Assembly: GCF_047496725.1 (NCBI RefSeq)
Contig: NC_132970.1
Span: 11,476,501 to 11,540,500, forward strand
Reading direction: 5' to 3'
Length of the DNA: 64,000 bases
Source of the DNA: Anoplolepis gracilipes
Lineage: Eukaryota; Arthropoda; Insecta; Hymenoptera; Formicidae
A model generated the notes under the pieces. That model was not told the DNA's origin. It did no database searches and saw only the letters and a list, made by a program, of their open reading frames with translations. Below are positions 14,301 to 25,500 of the stretch, piece after piece; position 1 is the first letter of the stretch; each line of letters starts with the position of its first letter. The translations under genes were made by a program, and so were the position numbers.

Positions 14301-14301
14301 T
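5342..14301 (-). CDS. CECR2: CECR2 homologue: bromodomain chromatin-remodelling factor
   Basis: Exons: 14274-14301, 13136-13224, 12735-12899, 12529-12645, 12117-12449, 11462-12024, 11221-11366, 9694-11063 and 5342-9283. They total 6,753 nt (2,250 codons plus TAG) with every phase closing. The N-terminal CECR2 region contains WWEVPSIAHFCSLFRAAF (residues about 14-31), LRALCDFRLDAEDV, and LRVEPLG then YWYFYGTR (about 144-165). The bromodomain (about 388-502) shows WPF, the ZA-loop EEYAP, RKPMDLSTM and the acetyl-lysine-binding CRQYNG. Residues 481-937 are Lys/Glu-rich. The last exon is a 1,313-codon disordered tail with dozens of NYSQPSPQQ-like repeats (about 7,130-8,240), a poly-Gln run and a poly-Ala run. 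Vertebrate CECR2 binds ISWI ATPases in the nucleus; the same role here is inference. The ATG at 14,301 is chosen; the frame is open upstream to about 14,541 in Ala/Arg-rich sequence that I take as leader. Human CECR2 is shorter (about 1,480 aa), and the excess is the low-complexity tail. Confidence 0.95.
5609..5657 (-). repeat. Poly-Gln trinucleotide tract in CECR2
   Basis: On the coding strand, CAG/CAA codons encode about 13 consecutive Gln after the residues MALR, followed by Pro/Val. A separate poly-Ala tract (GCC/GCT codons) lies nearer the C-terminus at about 5,486-5,512. Both are likely to vary in length between individuals (inference). Confidence 0.85.
7130..8240 (-). repeat. Pro-Ser-Gln coding minisatellite in the CECR2 tail
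   Basis: Within the last CECR2 exon, degenerate units of about 9-14 codons built on Y-S-Q-x-S-P-Q are repeated over roughly 1.1 kb. The repeat opens long false frames on both strands. Family members have disordered tails here, but the repeat is probably lineage-specific (inference). Confidence 0.85.
9284..9693 (-). other. CECR2 last intron
   Basis: A phase-0 intron with donor CAT|GTAAGT at 9,693 and acceptor GTGTAG|GAT at 9,284. It joins TEKTLH to DINKWLDDAP. AT-rich, nothing else seen. Confidence 0.85.
13225..14273 (-). other. CECR2 first intron
   Basis: A roughly 1-kb AT-rich intron with donor CTAG|GTGAGT and acceptor TTTTAG|ACATTC. It splits the codon that gives D in DIQSWW. It contains an A-run near 14,198-14,216 and no recognised coding sequence. 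Confidence 0.8.
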
Positions 14302-14602
14302 AACCCGTCGTGTGGCGGGCGAACCGGACGAATCAGGGTGTCCAGGGCGGGACACGGGAGCTTGACGTTGGTCGACGTTTAAGAGTCGGGTCGCAGCAGC
14401 CGGGCGGGCGCTTTCCTCGGATCGCCTTCCTCGGTAGGCCGGCGCCGCAGCAGCGGCAAGGGAGGGCCAGAGCGAGAGAGACGATCTAAAGACTTCTCGT
14501 AGAGCGTACAGACTATGTGCGCGACGAAGAGGATCGAGCAAAACACTTCCGCCGCCCAGCGGTATGGGTATATATATATATGTATATGTATATATATAAT
14601 AT

Positions 14603-14642
<40 letters not shown>

Positions 14643-15290
14643 GTGTGTGTGTGGTACGTGTATCTGTGCGCAGAGCCCGTATCTCAAGGCACCGGGATGC
14701 ACGTCAGCGGTGAATGACACTCGTAGCGGTAGTCCCGGTAGGCGCGCGCGAGCGTGGCGCGTTCGCGGGCTCGCATAGCTCGTGGAGGTTCGCGAGGTCG
14801 CCGACCAAGTGCAGGATCCACGCAAGTGGATTCGCGGCCAAGTCGATGGCTGGCGGCGCCGATCTATCTATCTATCTCGCCGACGACGGCCGTGCGGCTC
14901 GATCATCCCGAGCGGGACGCGCAACGACGCGAGACACATAACCGCCAGCCGCTATTGGTATCCGCGGCTGTCCTCGAACTGCGTTTTACCGACGACCAGC
15001 ACGACGACGACGACGACGATGACGCTTGATGCGCGCGAGCGGCAACGAAAGCGACGCGCGCGCGTGTCGATTACGCTTTTGTCGAAAAGGCGGGAGACTT
15101 GTCCTCTTGCGCGTTCGGAAGATCGGTCCGAGACGCGACACCGTGAGCTTCTTGCAGTCCCGTGTTGTCGACGGTATATCCTCCTGACCTGACCTGACCT
15201 GTGATACGACTACGCACACCGTAGACAAACGATACACGGGCGCGGACTAGCGCGAACTATGCAACAACAACTGCAACCCGCGGGCGTATA
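14274..15290 (-). promoter_or_regulatory. GC/CpG-rich promoter and leader of CECR2
   Basis: This is the most GC-rich stretch of the left third, dense in CG dinucleotides around CECR2 exon 1, in contrast to the AT-rich surroundings. Overlapping open frames on both strands here reflect the base composition. An embedded (TA)n-(GT)n microsatellite occupies about 14,567-14,653, and a CCTGA/CCTGA short tandem occurs near 15,182. MLH1 starts about 1 kb further right on the other strand, so some shared regulation is possible but not shown. Confidence 0.55.
14567..14653. repeat. Compound (TA)n-(GT)n microsatellite
   Basis: TA repeats broken by single G substitutions run into about 11 GT units, inside the CECR2 leader region. 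Confidence 0.9.
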
Positions 15291-16262
15291 CCCGGCAATG
15301 TGTGGTATACAGATGCGTCGTCGACTGGTGTTTATGTATAAAATCACTAGAAACTTTGTAGGTACTTTTTAGCAAGAACCCTAGGACCTTCTGATTGATC
15401 AATCGTGCTAGTTTTCCTAGACCACAGTATGTATATATACTGTCTGGCATCTCGGATGATTTAATTTATATTTTAATTTAATATTCTAATAATTTGTACG
15501 TATAGAAGTTTTTAAATAACTATTGTAGAATTTTCAAGCGCTGAAAATTTGGTAAGAAATAATAAAAGAAAAAAAAATCGTCTCAGCGGACAATAAAGTA
15601 AAAGCAGTATGAACTTGTGTCTCAGTTTGTTCCGAGCCACTTTTTAATAGCTAGTTTAATAGCTATTTGTTTAACCTATCAAGAAATATTAAAAATAAAA
15701 TCAGAATTCTTAACAATTAATGAATTTTCACAAAGTGAGACACCAGTTTCACACACACGACTGACTGTTTATAATATGAGCAAAATTATCAAAAAGAGAA
15801 ATTTTCCCTGAATCCTAATAAAATTGCATGAGACTCCTGATTTTTTAAGATGCAAAAGAAATCCTTGAGAATTCTAGATTTTCCATGTTTTTCCAGAGAG
15901 TAAACATAGACACCCTGTATCCTGTTGCCTTTTTGATCAAACGCTTCAAAGTATTTGAAACGTCAAGTGGAACGCATCTTATCGCGATAATTGTTATAAT
16001 AGGTTAGTATACGACTTAAATATTGGCGCTAGTTATAATGAGAGACATAAAAAAGCTTTTATCAAAAAATTCTTAAAACAATTTAGCGATTATCAAATTT
16101 TTTACACACTTATTTGCTTAATTTGATTATCAATTTACGTGAAATCAAATTATATTTCTGAAATATATTTTTAATACGTGACTGTGTAACAAGTATCAAG
16201 AAAAAAGAGAATGTTTGTCACTTTATAGATAATTAAAAATCTATTAAACAATCTTGAGCAAC
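15291..16262. other. Intergenic stretch upstream of MLH1, with repeat remnants
   Basis: AT-rich. Segments near 15,480-15,780 resemble the dispersed family seen at about 46.9-47.8 kb and 58.6-58.9 kb; the shared core reads AACAATTAATGAATTTTCAC. Another segment ends in CACCCTGTA at about 15,910-15,918. The MLH1 leader and promoter should lie in the last few hundred bases. No other gene seen. Confidence 0.5.
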
Positions 16263-19200
16263 ATGTGTACGCCAGCAAAGATTAGAAAATTAGATGAAGT
16301 CGTGGTGAATAAAATCGCAGCCGGAGAGATAATCCAAAGGCCAGCAAACGCATTAAAAGAATTAATAGAAAATAGGTTAGTACAAGTTGTGATCTACATA
16401 TTTTTTCTTATTTATTTACCAAACATGTGCTTTTATGTTACAGTTTAGATGCCAAAGCAACAAATATACAAATTACTACGAAGGAAGGAGGCTTAAAATT
16501 ATTACAGGTACTTAACAGAATATATAATTTATATCAGTAGAAATATTTGCTACCGTATAACTGCTATTGCTAGTATATAATAATCTCAATTTGCTTTTAG
16601 ATACAGGATAATGGTACAGGTATTCGAAAGGATGACATGGATATTGTATGCGAAAGGTTCACTACAAGCAAGTTGCAAAAATTTGAAGACCTCAGTGCTC
16701 TTACAACATTTGGATTTCGAGGGGAAGCTCTGGCTAGTATCAGTCATATAGCTCTTCTTACTATCACGACAAAAACAGCAGATGAAAAATGTGCCTACAA
16801 GTATGTAAATTTAATTTTGATCAAAATTGTATTATAGGAAAAAGAAATTTTTCTTTTGATATAGACATATTAAAATGTAAATTATATTCGGCATAATATT
16901 ACAGAGCATCATATATTAATAGCAAGCTAAAAGCACCTCCAGCACCTTGTGCTGGAAATCAAGGCACTATAATAACAATAGAAAATCTATTTTATAATGT
17001 GGCAACTCGAAGAAAAGCTTTATCAAATCAATCAGAAGAATTTAATAAGATTACAGAAGTAGTCATGAAATATGCTGTGCATAATCCAACAGTAGGATTT
17101 ACATTAAAAAAACATGGCGAGTCAAGTGCACAGGTAAGATAAAAAAAATCATTTATATATACGATATCTAAAAATATAAATATATCTAAAAGATAGACTT
17201 TAATAGAATATCTTTTGAACCATTATATTTTCAGGTTCGAACACCACATAATTCAACAAAACAGAGTAACATAAGAATATTGTATGGTAATCCAATTGCT
17301 CGTGAACTATTGGAGATTGAGCTAAACGACGACACTTATAAGTTTAAGATGCAAGGTTTAATGACAAATCCAAATTATACAAATAAACGAATGGTGATGC
17401 TCCTATTTATCAACAATCGATTGGTCGATTCTTCTTGTAAGTTTAATCTTGTATGTATCAATATTTTTTCTAATTTTTATGTAACATTTTTATATTTAAT
17501 GTTCCAGCTATCCGTAAAATGTTAGAGGAAATATATTCCGTGTATCTTCCCAAAAAAGCCCATCCATGGTGTTATATATCTTTAAATATCAATCCACAAA
17601 ATATTGATGTTAATGTACATCCAACAAAACACGAAGTTAGATTTCTTCATGAAGATACAATAATCGAAAGAATGAAATTTGCTTTAGACGAAAGATTGGC
17701 TGGTAACAGTGCATCTAGAACATTTTATCTGCAAGCTAGATTACCAAAAGCAGACATTACCAAAGAAGTTCTAGAAGAAGTTTTGCCGGAATATAGTAAA
17801 GAAAACTCAGATAAATCGAAAAAAATCCATGCTAGAGAAATGATTAGAACAGATTCGTCTGATCAAAAATTGGATAAATTTAATTTTATCATACATACTC
17901 CTTCAAAACATGATAGCAATAATCTCATAGAAAAATCAACTCATAATGTAGAATCTGAATCTCTCAATATTGAAAATCCTTTAGAAAAAAATGTTTCTCA
18001 TATCATGGAAAATCTATCTGTTGATAACAATTGTCAAGAGAAAGGTTTGAATTCAAGTATTAGAGAACATAATTCTAGATCATTATCTGGAAGAAAGATT
18101 CATATTGAAGAGACTCCAGTTATTAGTTCAACACATTGGAGTGATATATCAAATATTAAAACTATAAGCTCATCAGAATTGCAAAATACTTGTGGTCCAA
18201 GTTCATCTGCGCAAAAAGACAACTCGGACAATATTCGTTCAGAGAATATTACGTATAATATTACAGAATTTTTAACCGACTTAGACGAAACAATAGATGA
18301 ATCTGTGGAAGATAGTTCTAGAGATATTATAGCTGATAGAGCTCGTAAGCGAGTGTATCAATACTTTGGGAATATGAATATTATTGATGATAGAAAAAAA
18401 AATTTAGAAGAAAATAAAGAGCAAACTACATTACAAAATACAAACGATAACAAGAAAGAAGATGAAGATTCAATATCTAACACAAAACAATCTGAAAGTG
18501 TACTTTCAGTTCAGGAGACTGCTTCTATTGATGAATCTCCAAAATCTGCATTGCAGTTTAAGTCATATTCTGTAAATAATTTTAAACACGAAGTAAAATT
18601 GACTAGTATTTTAACATTACGTAAGGAAGTTGAAGACGAGTGTCATGAGGGTTTAAGAAACATTCTCGCCAATTTGACATTTGTCGGCTGCATTGATCAA
18701 ACTTCGGCTTTAATACAAAGTGGAATGAATTTGTACATATGCAATTCAAGAAAATTAGTGTAAGATTATTTTTTTCACTTATATTTATATTTGATCAATA
18801 TATATGATATTTAAAAAATTAGACAAATTTATTTAAAATTAATTTTAAGATATACATATTTATGTTTTAGGGAAGAGCTTTTTTACCAGATCATGCTTTA
18901 TGATTTTGCAAATTTTGGAGTCATCAAATTTTCAGTGTGTAACAATTATTTCAGATGAAGTAAATTAAAAATTTGCTTTATAGCTATCTAATATTGAGTT
19001 TAATTTTTAGGAACGGATATCTTTGTTTGATTTAGCAATGATTGCTTTAGATTCAGGAGAAACTGGATGGACAGAAGAAGATGGACCGAAAGATGAACTA
19101 GCAGCAAGAGTAAAGGAGTTACTTTTAGAAAAAGCAGACATGATGAACGAATATTTTTCAATTGTTATGGATAAAGTGGGAAATTTAAGATCATTGCCCG

Positions 19201-19586
19201 TGTTATTAGGTATGTATAAATCAATATCAGGTAATATTTTATTCTCAAATATTCCCTGAAAAATAAATTACATATTCAATACTAATATTTCAGATAAATA
19301 TTTTCCATACGAAGCAGAAATTCCATTGTACATAATGCGACTAGCAACTGAAGTTGATTGGAGAAAGGAACAAATATGTTTTCAGAATATCTGTCGTGAA
19401 ACGGCAAAATTTTACAGCTACATCAATCCAAAGCCTGAGATGCACAATTGGAAATATATAATTGAACATGTTTTATATCCAGCAATTAAAGAGAGTTTAC
19501 TTCCACCAAAACATTTTGCTCATGACTCAACAATATTACAAATAGCCAGTTTACCTGATTTGTATAAAGTATTTGAGAGATGTTAA
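16263..19586 (+). CDS. Mlh1: DNA mismatch repair protein MLH1
   Basis: Exons: 16263-16375, 16444-16507, 16601-16800, 16905-17133, 17235-17436, 17508-18759, 18871-18934, 19011-19209 and 19294-19586. Together they give 2,616 nt (871 codons plus stop) with all phases consistent. The GHKL ATPase motifs are intact: KELIENSLDA (residues 32-41, ATP/Mg-binding Asn 37), DNGTGI (62-67) and GFRGEALASIS (from 97). The transducer domain keeps NVHPTKHEVRF with Lys 310. A poorly conserved acidic/Ser-rich linker (about 345-640) precedes the MLH1 C-terminal domain, with LYDFANFG, SGWTEEDG-like TGWTEEDGP, LPPKHF and LPDLYKVFERC at the end. The terminal FERC contributes to the endonuclease site of PMS2 in MutL-alpha. 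The protein is longer than human MLH1 (756 aa), mainly in the linker. No in-frame ATG lies upstream of 16,263. Acts in the nucleus with PMS proteins after MutS recognition. Confidence 0.97.
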
Positions 19587-19890
19587 AGTATATCATTCTG
19601 AATTATAAAAAAATACACATACAATTTTTTATTAATGGACCATAATATAAAAATTGAAATGAGACAAAATCAAATCTATCAAATATGTTTCAAATATTTT
19701 TTTATATTAATATTTTATATATATATATGATTATACGTTTCTAACTCATACTTTTGTGATATCAATTTTTTATATCAAGATATAGTATAGAATATATACA
19801 TCATTATTTTTATCATATAAAATTAACATAACACTTATAATTGACTCAAGTAATTCTGATCTAATTAAATTGTGTACATAACAAAAAGTA

Positions 19891-20336
19891 TATTTTAAAA
19901 AAGAATTTTTTATGTAAATATTACAATATAATAAGAATTTTTACATAAAAATAATATATTTCCTTTGCTAACCCTTGTACAGTTTGTGGAATATTAACAC
20001 TGACTTCTATTTTATAGTTTAAATGTAAAAGAAAATATACATATTACACCATTTCATATCGAGTTTGTATAATTTAACAATTTGTAAAACATAGAAAATG
20101 AACATTTAATCTATATTTTAAAAAAGAATTTTTTATGTAAATATTACAATATAATAAGAATTTTCACATAAAAATAATATATTTCCTTTGCTAACCCTTG
20201 TACAGTTTGTGGAATATTAACACTGACTTCTATTTTATAGTTTAAATGTAAAAGAAAATTATACATATTACACCATTTCATATCGAGCTTGTATAATTTA
20301 ACAATTTGTAAAACATAGAAAATGAACATTTAATCT
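19891..20336. repeat. Recent 223-bp tandem direct duplication
   Basis: Copies at about 19,891-20,113 and 20,114-20,336 differ at only about three positions (one inserted T and two T/C changes). The block begins TATTTTAAAAAAGAATTTTT and ends AACATTTAATCT. It lies between the MLH1 and GrpE stop codons and reaches to within 20 bases of the GrpE stop, so it probably duplicates GrpE 3' untranslated sequence. Confidence 0.93.
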
Positions 20337-20353
20337 ACCTTTAGGTTATATAA

Positions 20354-21813
20354 TTATCCTTTAGCGACACCTACTAACGCTGGTCTTACTATCCTTTCAT
20401 GTAATTTGTATCCTATTTTTGATACAACTACAATTGTTCCAGGTTCTTTGCCCTCAACTTCCTGCAAATTTTTTCCATTCCAAAATTATATAATTATATA
20501 ATCTATCAATCTTATTCTATACAAATCTTACTTGTTGAAATAATGCTTCGTGTTCATTAGGATCAAATTTTTCATTTATTGGATTTAATGAAATTAGGCC
20601 ATGCTTCTTGAAAACCTGATAAAATAAAATAAAAGAATAATAATATTAACAGATAAGACAACATTATGTACGTACATATTTCTTGTATTGAAAAATGTTG
20701 ACAAAATATATCTTACTTTATGTAATTGGGCTTCTGTCATTATTAATCCTTCATATAAGCTTTTTAAATGTGGATTCTTCTCTGTTATTTCAGCCTTTGG
20801 TACACTCTCGGTAGCTTTTCCCAATATATCTGCTACATCTAAAAGATCTTTACAAAAACCTTGAATACCAAAAAGCTTGGCATCATTAATCTGTTTGGTG
20901 AGTCTAATTCGGATATTTTCTCCTTCAGCTAGTGCTCTCTTATATTTATCTTCAAGTACATCTTTAGATTCTTTAAGTTCAGCGAGGTCTTTGTTAATGA
21001 GTTCAAGTTCTGTCTTAATTTTTTCTGTAGCTTCTTGCTCTGGAGTAAGAACACTGGGAGCATCTGGTTTTTTCTCCTCTGTTATTGTACCATAATATTG
21101 TCTTTGCAAAGAAAATGCAGAAGATATTTGTGGTAACCTATAATTTTAGGTTTTCAGGTATCAGGTCATATAACAAAAATTCAACAATTTTTAAACAATT
21201 TTATACATATATGTAACTGTGTAATAAAAAATTATCTTAGATAATTATTTAATCACTTTTTTTGACACAATATATATATATATATATATGTGTATCATTC
21301 AAGATTAACTATATATATGTGTCAAAATGATGCAATTGATAAAAAAATTGATTTTATATTTAAATTACTCAAAAATATTGAATGTTATGAAAGAAATATT
21401 GAATATTGTTTATCATTTTATTATTGGATTATTAAATAATAAAAGCCTAAAATTATAAGTCTTTATTTTCTATTGTTCCTCTTATATTAGTGTGATTAGA
21501 TTAATATAAGTATATATTAATGTATATTAGAAATTGCTGGACATTCCAAGAAAATTAAATAGCAAAGTATTGTTCATTATTAATTAATAAGAATTGTTAT
21601 ATATGTATTCTTAGAAAATATAGATAATAAATAATATACAGCAGAATCTAATAGTTAACCTCAACGTGAGCAACTCTGTAACAAATATTCAGTCGCAATT
21701 CGCGCCAACAAAAAATAACAATGTTACCTGTGTAAACCCCTTTTATTTATTTGATATAAATTATCAATTGTTAAGCGACTAAATCGCACTGCCGGTAAAA
21801 CGATTGATGTCAT
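20354..21813 (-). CDS. Roe1: Mitochondrial GrpE nucleotide-exchange factor
   Basis: Exons: 21728-21813, 20717-21137, 20532-20615 and 20354-20461, giving 699 nt (232 codons plus TAA) with phases closing. The N-terminus (about residues 1-35) is Arg-rich, amphipathic and almost free of acidic residues, as expected for a mitochondrial presequence. A long charged coiled coil follows (ELELINKDLAELKESKDVLEDKYKRALAEGEN, split by my reading into the helical dimer segment at about 60-95). The head domain has FDPNEHEALFQQ and the C-terminal KIGYKLHERIVRPALVGVAKG, the GrpE signature region. It releases ADP from mitochondrial Hsp70 (mortalin) in the matrix, serving import and folding. The length is normal for the family. 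Tail-to-tail with MLH1. Confidence 0.95.
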
Positions 21814-21913
21814 GATTCAATCACACAACTCAACAAAACCTCGAGAAACGGAATGGATAATGGATGATGAAACACGACGATCAACAACGATCATGGTTCA
21901 AAAATAATGTAGA

Positions 21914-22295
21914 ACCAGAGAGAAGCCTGAGAGGCGCCATGAAGCCGTTTTTGAGGGAACATTTTCACCGCGGTACAGTGGCGCTAACTGGATCGATTTT
22001 TGAGCCGGTGGAACTACGTAGCTCGATCGACTTTCCAGCGGTTCGCATGGTAGTGTTGGTGGTGGTGGTAGTGTGGCGACTTCGTGGCGTTCTGAAGAAT
22101 TATTCATTCATAATCACTCATACCAACTTTTATATTTTATACATACTTTTATATTTCATTATTATCACCAGAGAGAAGAATGAGAGGGGTCATGCCCCCG
22201 TTTTTTAGGGAACGCTTTTTCCCCGCCGTACAGTGGCGCTAACTGGATCCATAATTGAGTTATCGGAACTACGTGGCTGAACTTTCCAGTGCCAT
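21914..22295. repeat. Pair of diverged direct repeats upstream of GrpE
   Basis: About 130-bp copies at about 21,914-22,050 and 22,168-22,295 share ACCAGAGAGAAG, a GTTTTT...AGGGAAC block, TACAGTGGCGCTAACTGGAT and GAACTACGT. They are GC-richer than the surroundings. They may be two insertions of one element or one internal duplication. They lie just upstream of the GrpE start and may overlap its promoter. Confidence 0.7.
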
Positions 22296-22309
22296 GGTAA
22301 AACGACCGA

Positions 22310-22575
22310 TTGGTTCGAGTCCGTGCTAGATCCACAAATTGTGGTTCGTGTCCGTGCTAGATCCATAACTGTGGATCTCAAAAGTACGAAACATATACAT
22401 TCAATAATATTTTATTACATATTATTAATTGCAACTGCGTGTGATCTTTTTTCACTTTAACATATATTATGAAGTAATATATATATATATATATATATAT
22501 GTACAATATATGTATAAAAAATGCTCATTTTATTTCACATAAAATTTAATGTTTTAATAATTTCAATGAAAGTAT
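22310..22575. repeat. Hairpin MITE family B, copy 1
   Basis: It opens with two tandem 31-bp units containing GTCCGTGCTAGATCCA. The remainder, from about 22,390, is close to the reverse complement of about 45,028-45,197. The second copy lies at about 44,885-45,197. Confidence 0.75.
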
Positions 22576-25500
22576 TTGGTAAATATTCACATAAGATCAC
22601 CCCTTTCAGAAGTCAATGATCTTGACATATGTTGTCAAGACCATCACCCTCAGTAACGCTTAAAAGGTTTTAGCCGTCGCTCGTTGTTTACTAAAAAGTT
22701 ACATACAAAAATTGTTAAAAATTGATGTTTTTTCCAATTATTTTATCAAATACTGGAAATTTAAAAAAATGTTTCAAATAAAAGTTGTAAGTCTCTTCAA
22801 AATACACGTTTTATATCCTATCCATTTTTATTATACGAGTGATAGTTTTCGAGAAAAACAAAAATAAGACTACAAACCTCATACAATATTAATTATAATA
22901 TCATATATAATCTAGTCGCACTGTATCCGCATATATATATATATATATGTGTATGTATGTATATATATATAGTATAAATTTTAAGTTTAACGATCGATAA
23001 GCATAAGTACAGAACTAATGTTTTGCATAATATAAATTAATTGTATTATGATGATATTATTAATTAAGTTTCCTATTTTTGAAATTGCTAATAAACGATA
23101 AGTAATCGTCAACTAATTTTTTAAACACAAAATGTTTTCATTATTGTCTGATATATTTGCAATCTCTTTCATCTTCATTTTCCAACATTGCAAATAAAAT
23201 GACGTAAAAAGTAGCAAGGATAAATTATATGGAACATAAGGTATGGCAAGCGAATAAAGTAAAGATTGATGTTCAGTGAAGGTTAAATATTTGTTCTTAA
23301 TAATTTTTCGTAGACGTTTCATATTACCTATGCTACATACAATATGAAGAGCATTGCATGAAATATACAAAGCGCGCTTTACTTATGATTATTATGATTG
23401 ATTGATTTATGTATGATATGTGTAAGGATTTTACACGAAGCTCGTTTATTAATGTTCCTACAGCCAATCAGCTATACAGTTTTGAGATGCAAATATTGCT
23501 TAGGACGTTACAAAACTCCTTAAGAATGTTACATGTATCGAAATGTATCGTAACACGTATCGTCACGAATATATTTTATTAGAATAAAGAAAATATATAT
23601 TTTAATAGATTTTCAATGTTTCAAAGTTTCTTTATCTTATATCGAAAATTTAAGTAACATTTGCTGCATTTTAATTGCTTTTATACTTGTATAACAATAA
23701 ATGTTGTGAGTGGATATAAAAATTATAAAGATGCGATGAGAACATAATGGTTGAACTATTTTGTTGCTATTAATTATTCAGTTGAATTAGTTAAACAATA
23801 TTAGTTTTGCATGTGCTTCTTAATTTTTTGTTCATTTCAATTGTAATATTACTTTTTTTGTTTTGAAAATTTTTTAAAACATTTCATTTTTCAAAACATT
23901 AATGTTTCGATATGTGTAAGATATCTTTTTTTCATTAAAATAATCAGCCTTGCAACGCTTAATGATTATCTTTAGCTATAGAACTTTCCTTTTGCATTAA
24001 TATAATTATGTTTTTATTTATGAGCTAAAATTTATTATACATATTAAGATTCCATTGGAAAATCTGATTATCGATTATTAAGTATCATAATTAGATCGAG
24101 CATTTAACCTAAAAAAATGTATCAGTTATTTTAGCATTATTAATAATTTTATTTACTCTATAACCGTAAAGAAATGCTGTTAGGATAGGCCAACAAACAA
24201 TCAAACTGTCCGTTTATAGTTGAATTCTATGTACAAATTTGTACATGTGCATGTACGTATGTATTATATATTAAATTTATAAGCATATTTTAATTGCTAG
24301 ACAAAGAATAAAAAATTGCTATGTAATAAACAGAGCTATTTAATTAAGATATCGCACACTTTATCATAAACTAGGAATTAATTTGAAAAATCTGTCTCAC
24401 GCATAAACATCTTATTTTTATAATAATTTGGATCTATATAGTTTTTGAATATTAATTACAATGTCATTTTATTATAATGACGTCTGTATATTATTTTATT
24501 TTATTTTATTGTATTTTTTTCGTTGTGGAGATTCTATCTATCTGCTCTCCAAATTTTTGATGTGTCATCGATAAATCAATTTTACTTCGATATATTGTAA
24601 TAATGTACTCTGCCTTACTAAAGCATTTAGAATTATATTTTATTATTTTCTGCACTATTACTTTTAATAAATAGTGAATTAATTTTTCCTATTCCTCTTC
24701 CTTCTTCCTTTAACCCTCCATTGTCTACACACTTATTTTGAGGGGTGACAGTGGAGGGTTAGGAGGAAGAAAGAGAGGAATAGGAAGAATAAATAAAATA
24801 ATGCTAATTTGTTTTATTCTAGTTTTGTTCTATATAGTCTTTGAATATTTATTACAATGTCATTTTATTATAATGATATCGGTAAATTATTTTATCTTAT
24901 TTCCTAAATTTCTTTATTTATTCTGTGTTTATTTTCGTTAATTACATAAACCTATAATTAGACAGATTATACATTTAAAATACATTTTGTTTTATACTTA
25001 TTTAAGACACGTTGTTGAATTCCGCAATTAGAAACTTTATTAATTACTGTTAATTAATGCCGATTATGCAATTGACATACTCGTGCACGATTAGTAATAC
25101 GTGTCTTCTAATCTTCTCGAAAGTTCGATTTTTATTAATAAAAGATGTTATATAAATATTGACAATGTACTTCACGAACGGTAATGTATTTTAAAACGCT
25201 CGAAAATTCGCTTCTGAATGAATAGGAAAACATATTTCGCAAAGAAGATATCGCTCTTCCCGCGGATTATAGCGATACCTTCTTTGCGAAATATGTTCTC
25301 CCAATAACTCAGAAGCGAATTTTCGAACATTTTAAGATACATTACTGCTCGTGAAGTACATTGCCGATATCTATGTAAAATATTTTATTAATAAAAATTG
25401 AACTTTCGAGGAGATTAGAAGACACATATTAATTATCGCGTACGAGTATGTCAATTGCATAATCGACATTAATTAACAGTAATTAATAAAGCTTCTTTTC

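Noticed and set aside
15182..15200. CCTGA short tandem as a regulatory array
   Set aside because: Only about three to four units; no partner sites nearby.
14714..15237. Several overlapping open frames around the CECR2 promoter
   Set aside because: They are all Arg-rich products of GC-rich sequence, open in many frames at once, without homology.
23113..23370. 85-codon open frame on the minus strand
   Set aside because: No known motif, no splice context and AT-rich codon use; cannot be separated from chance.
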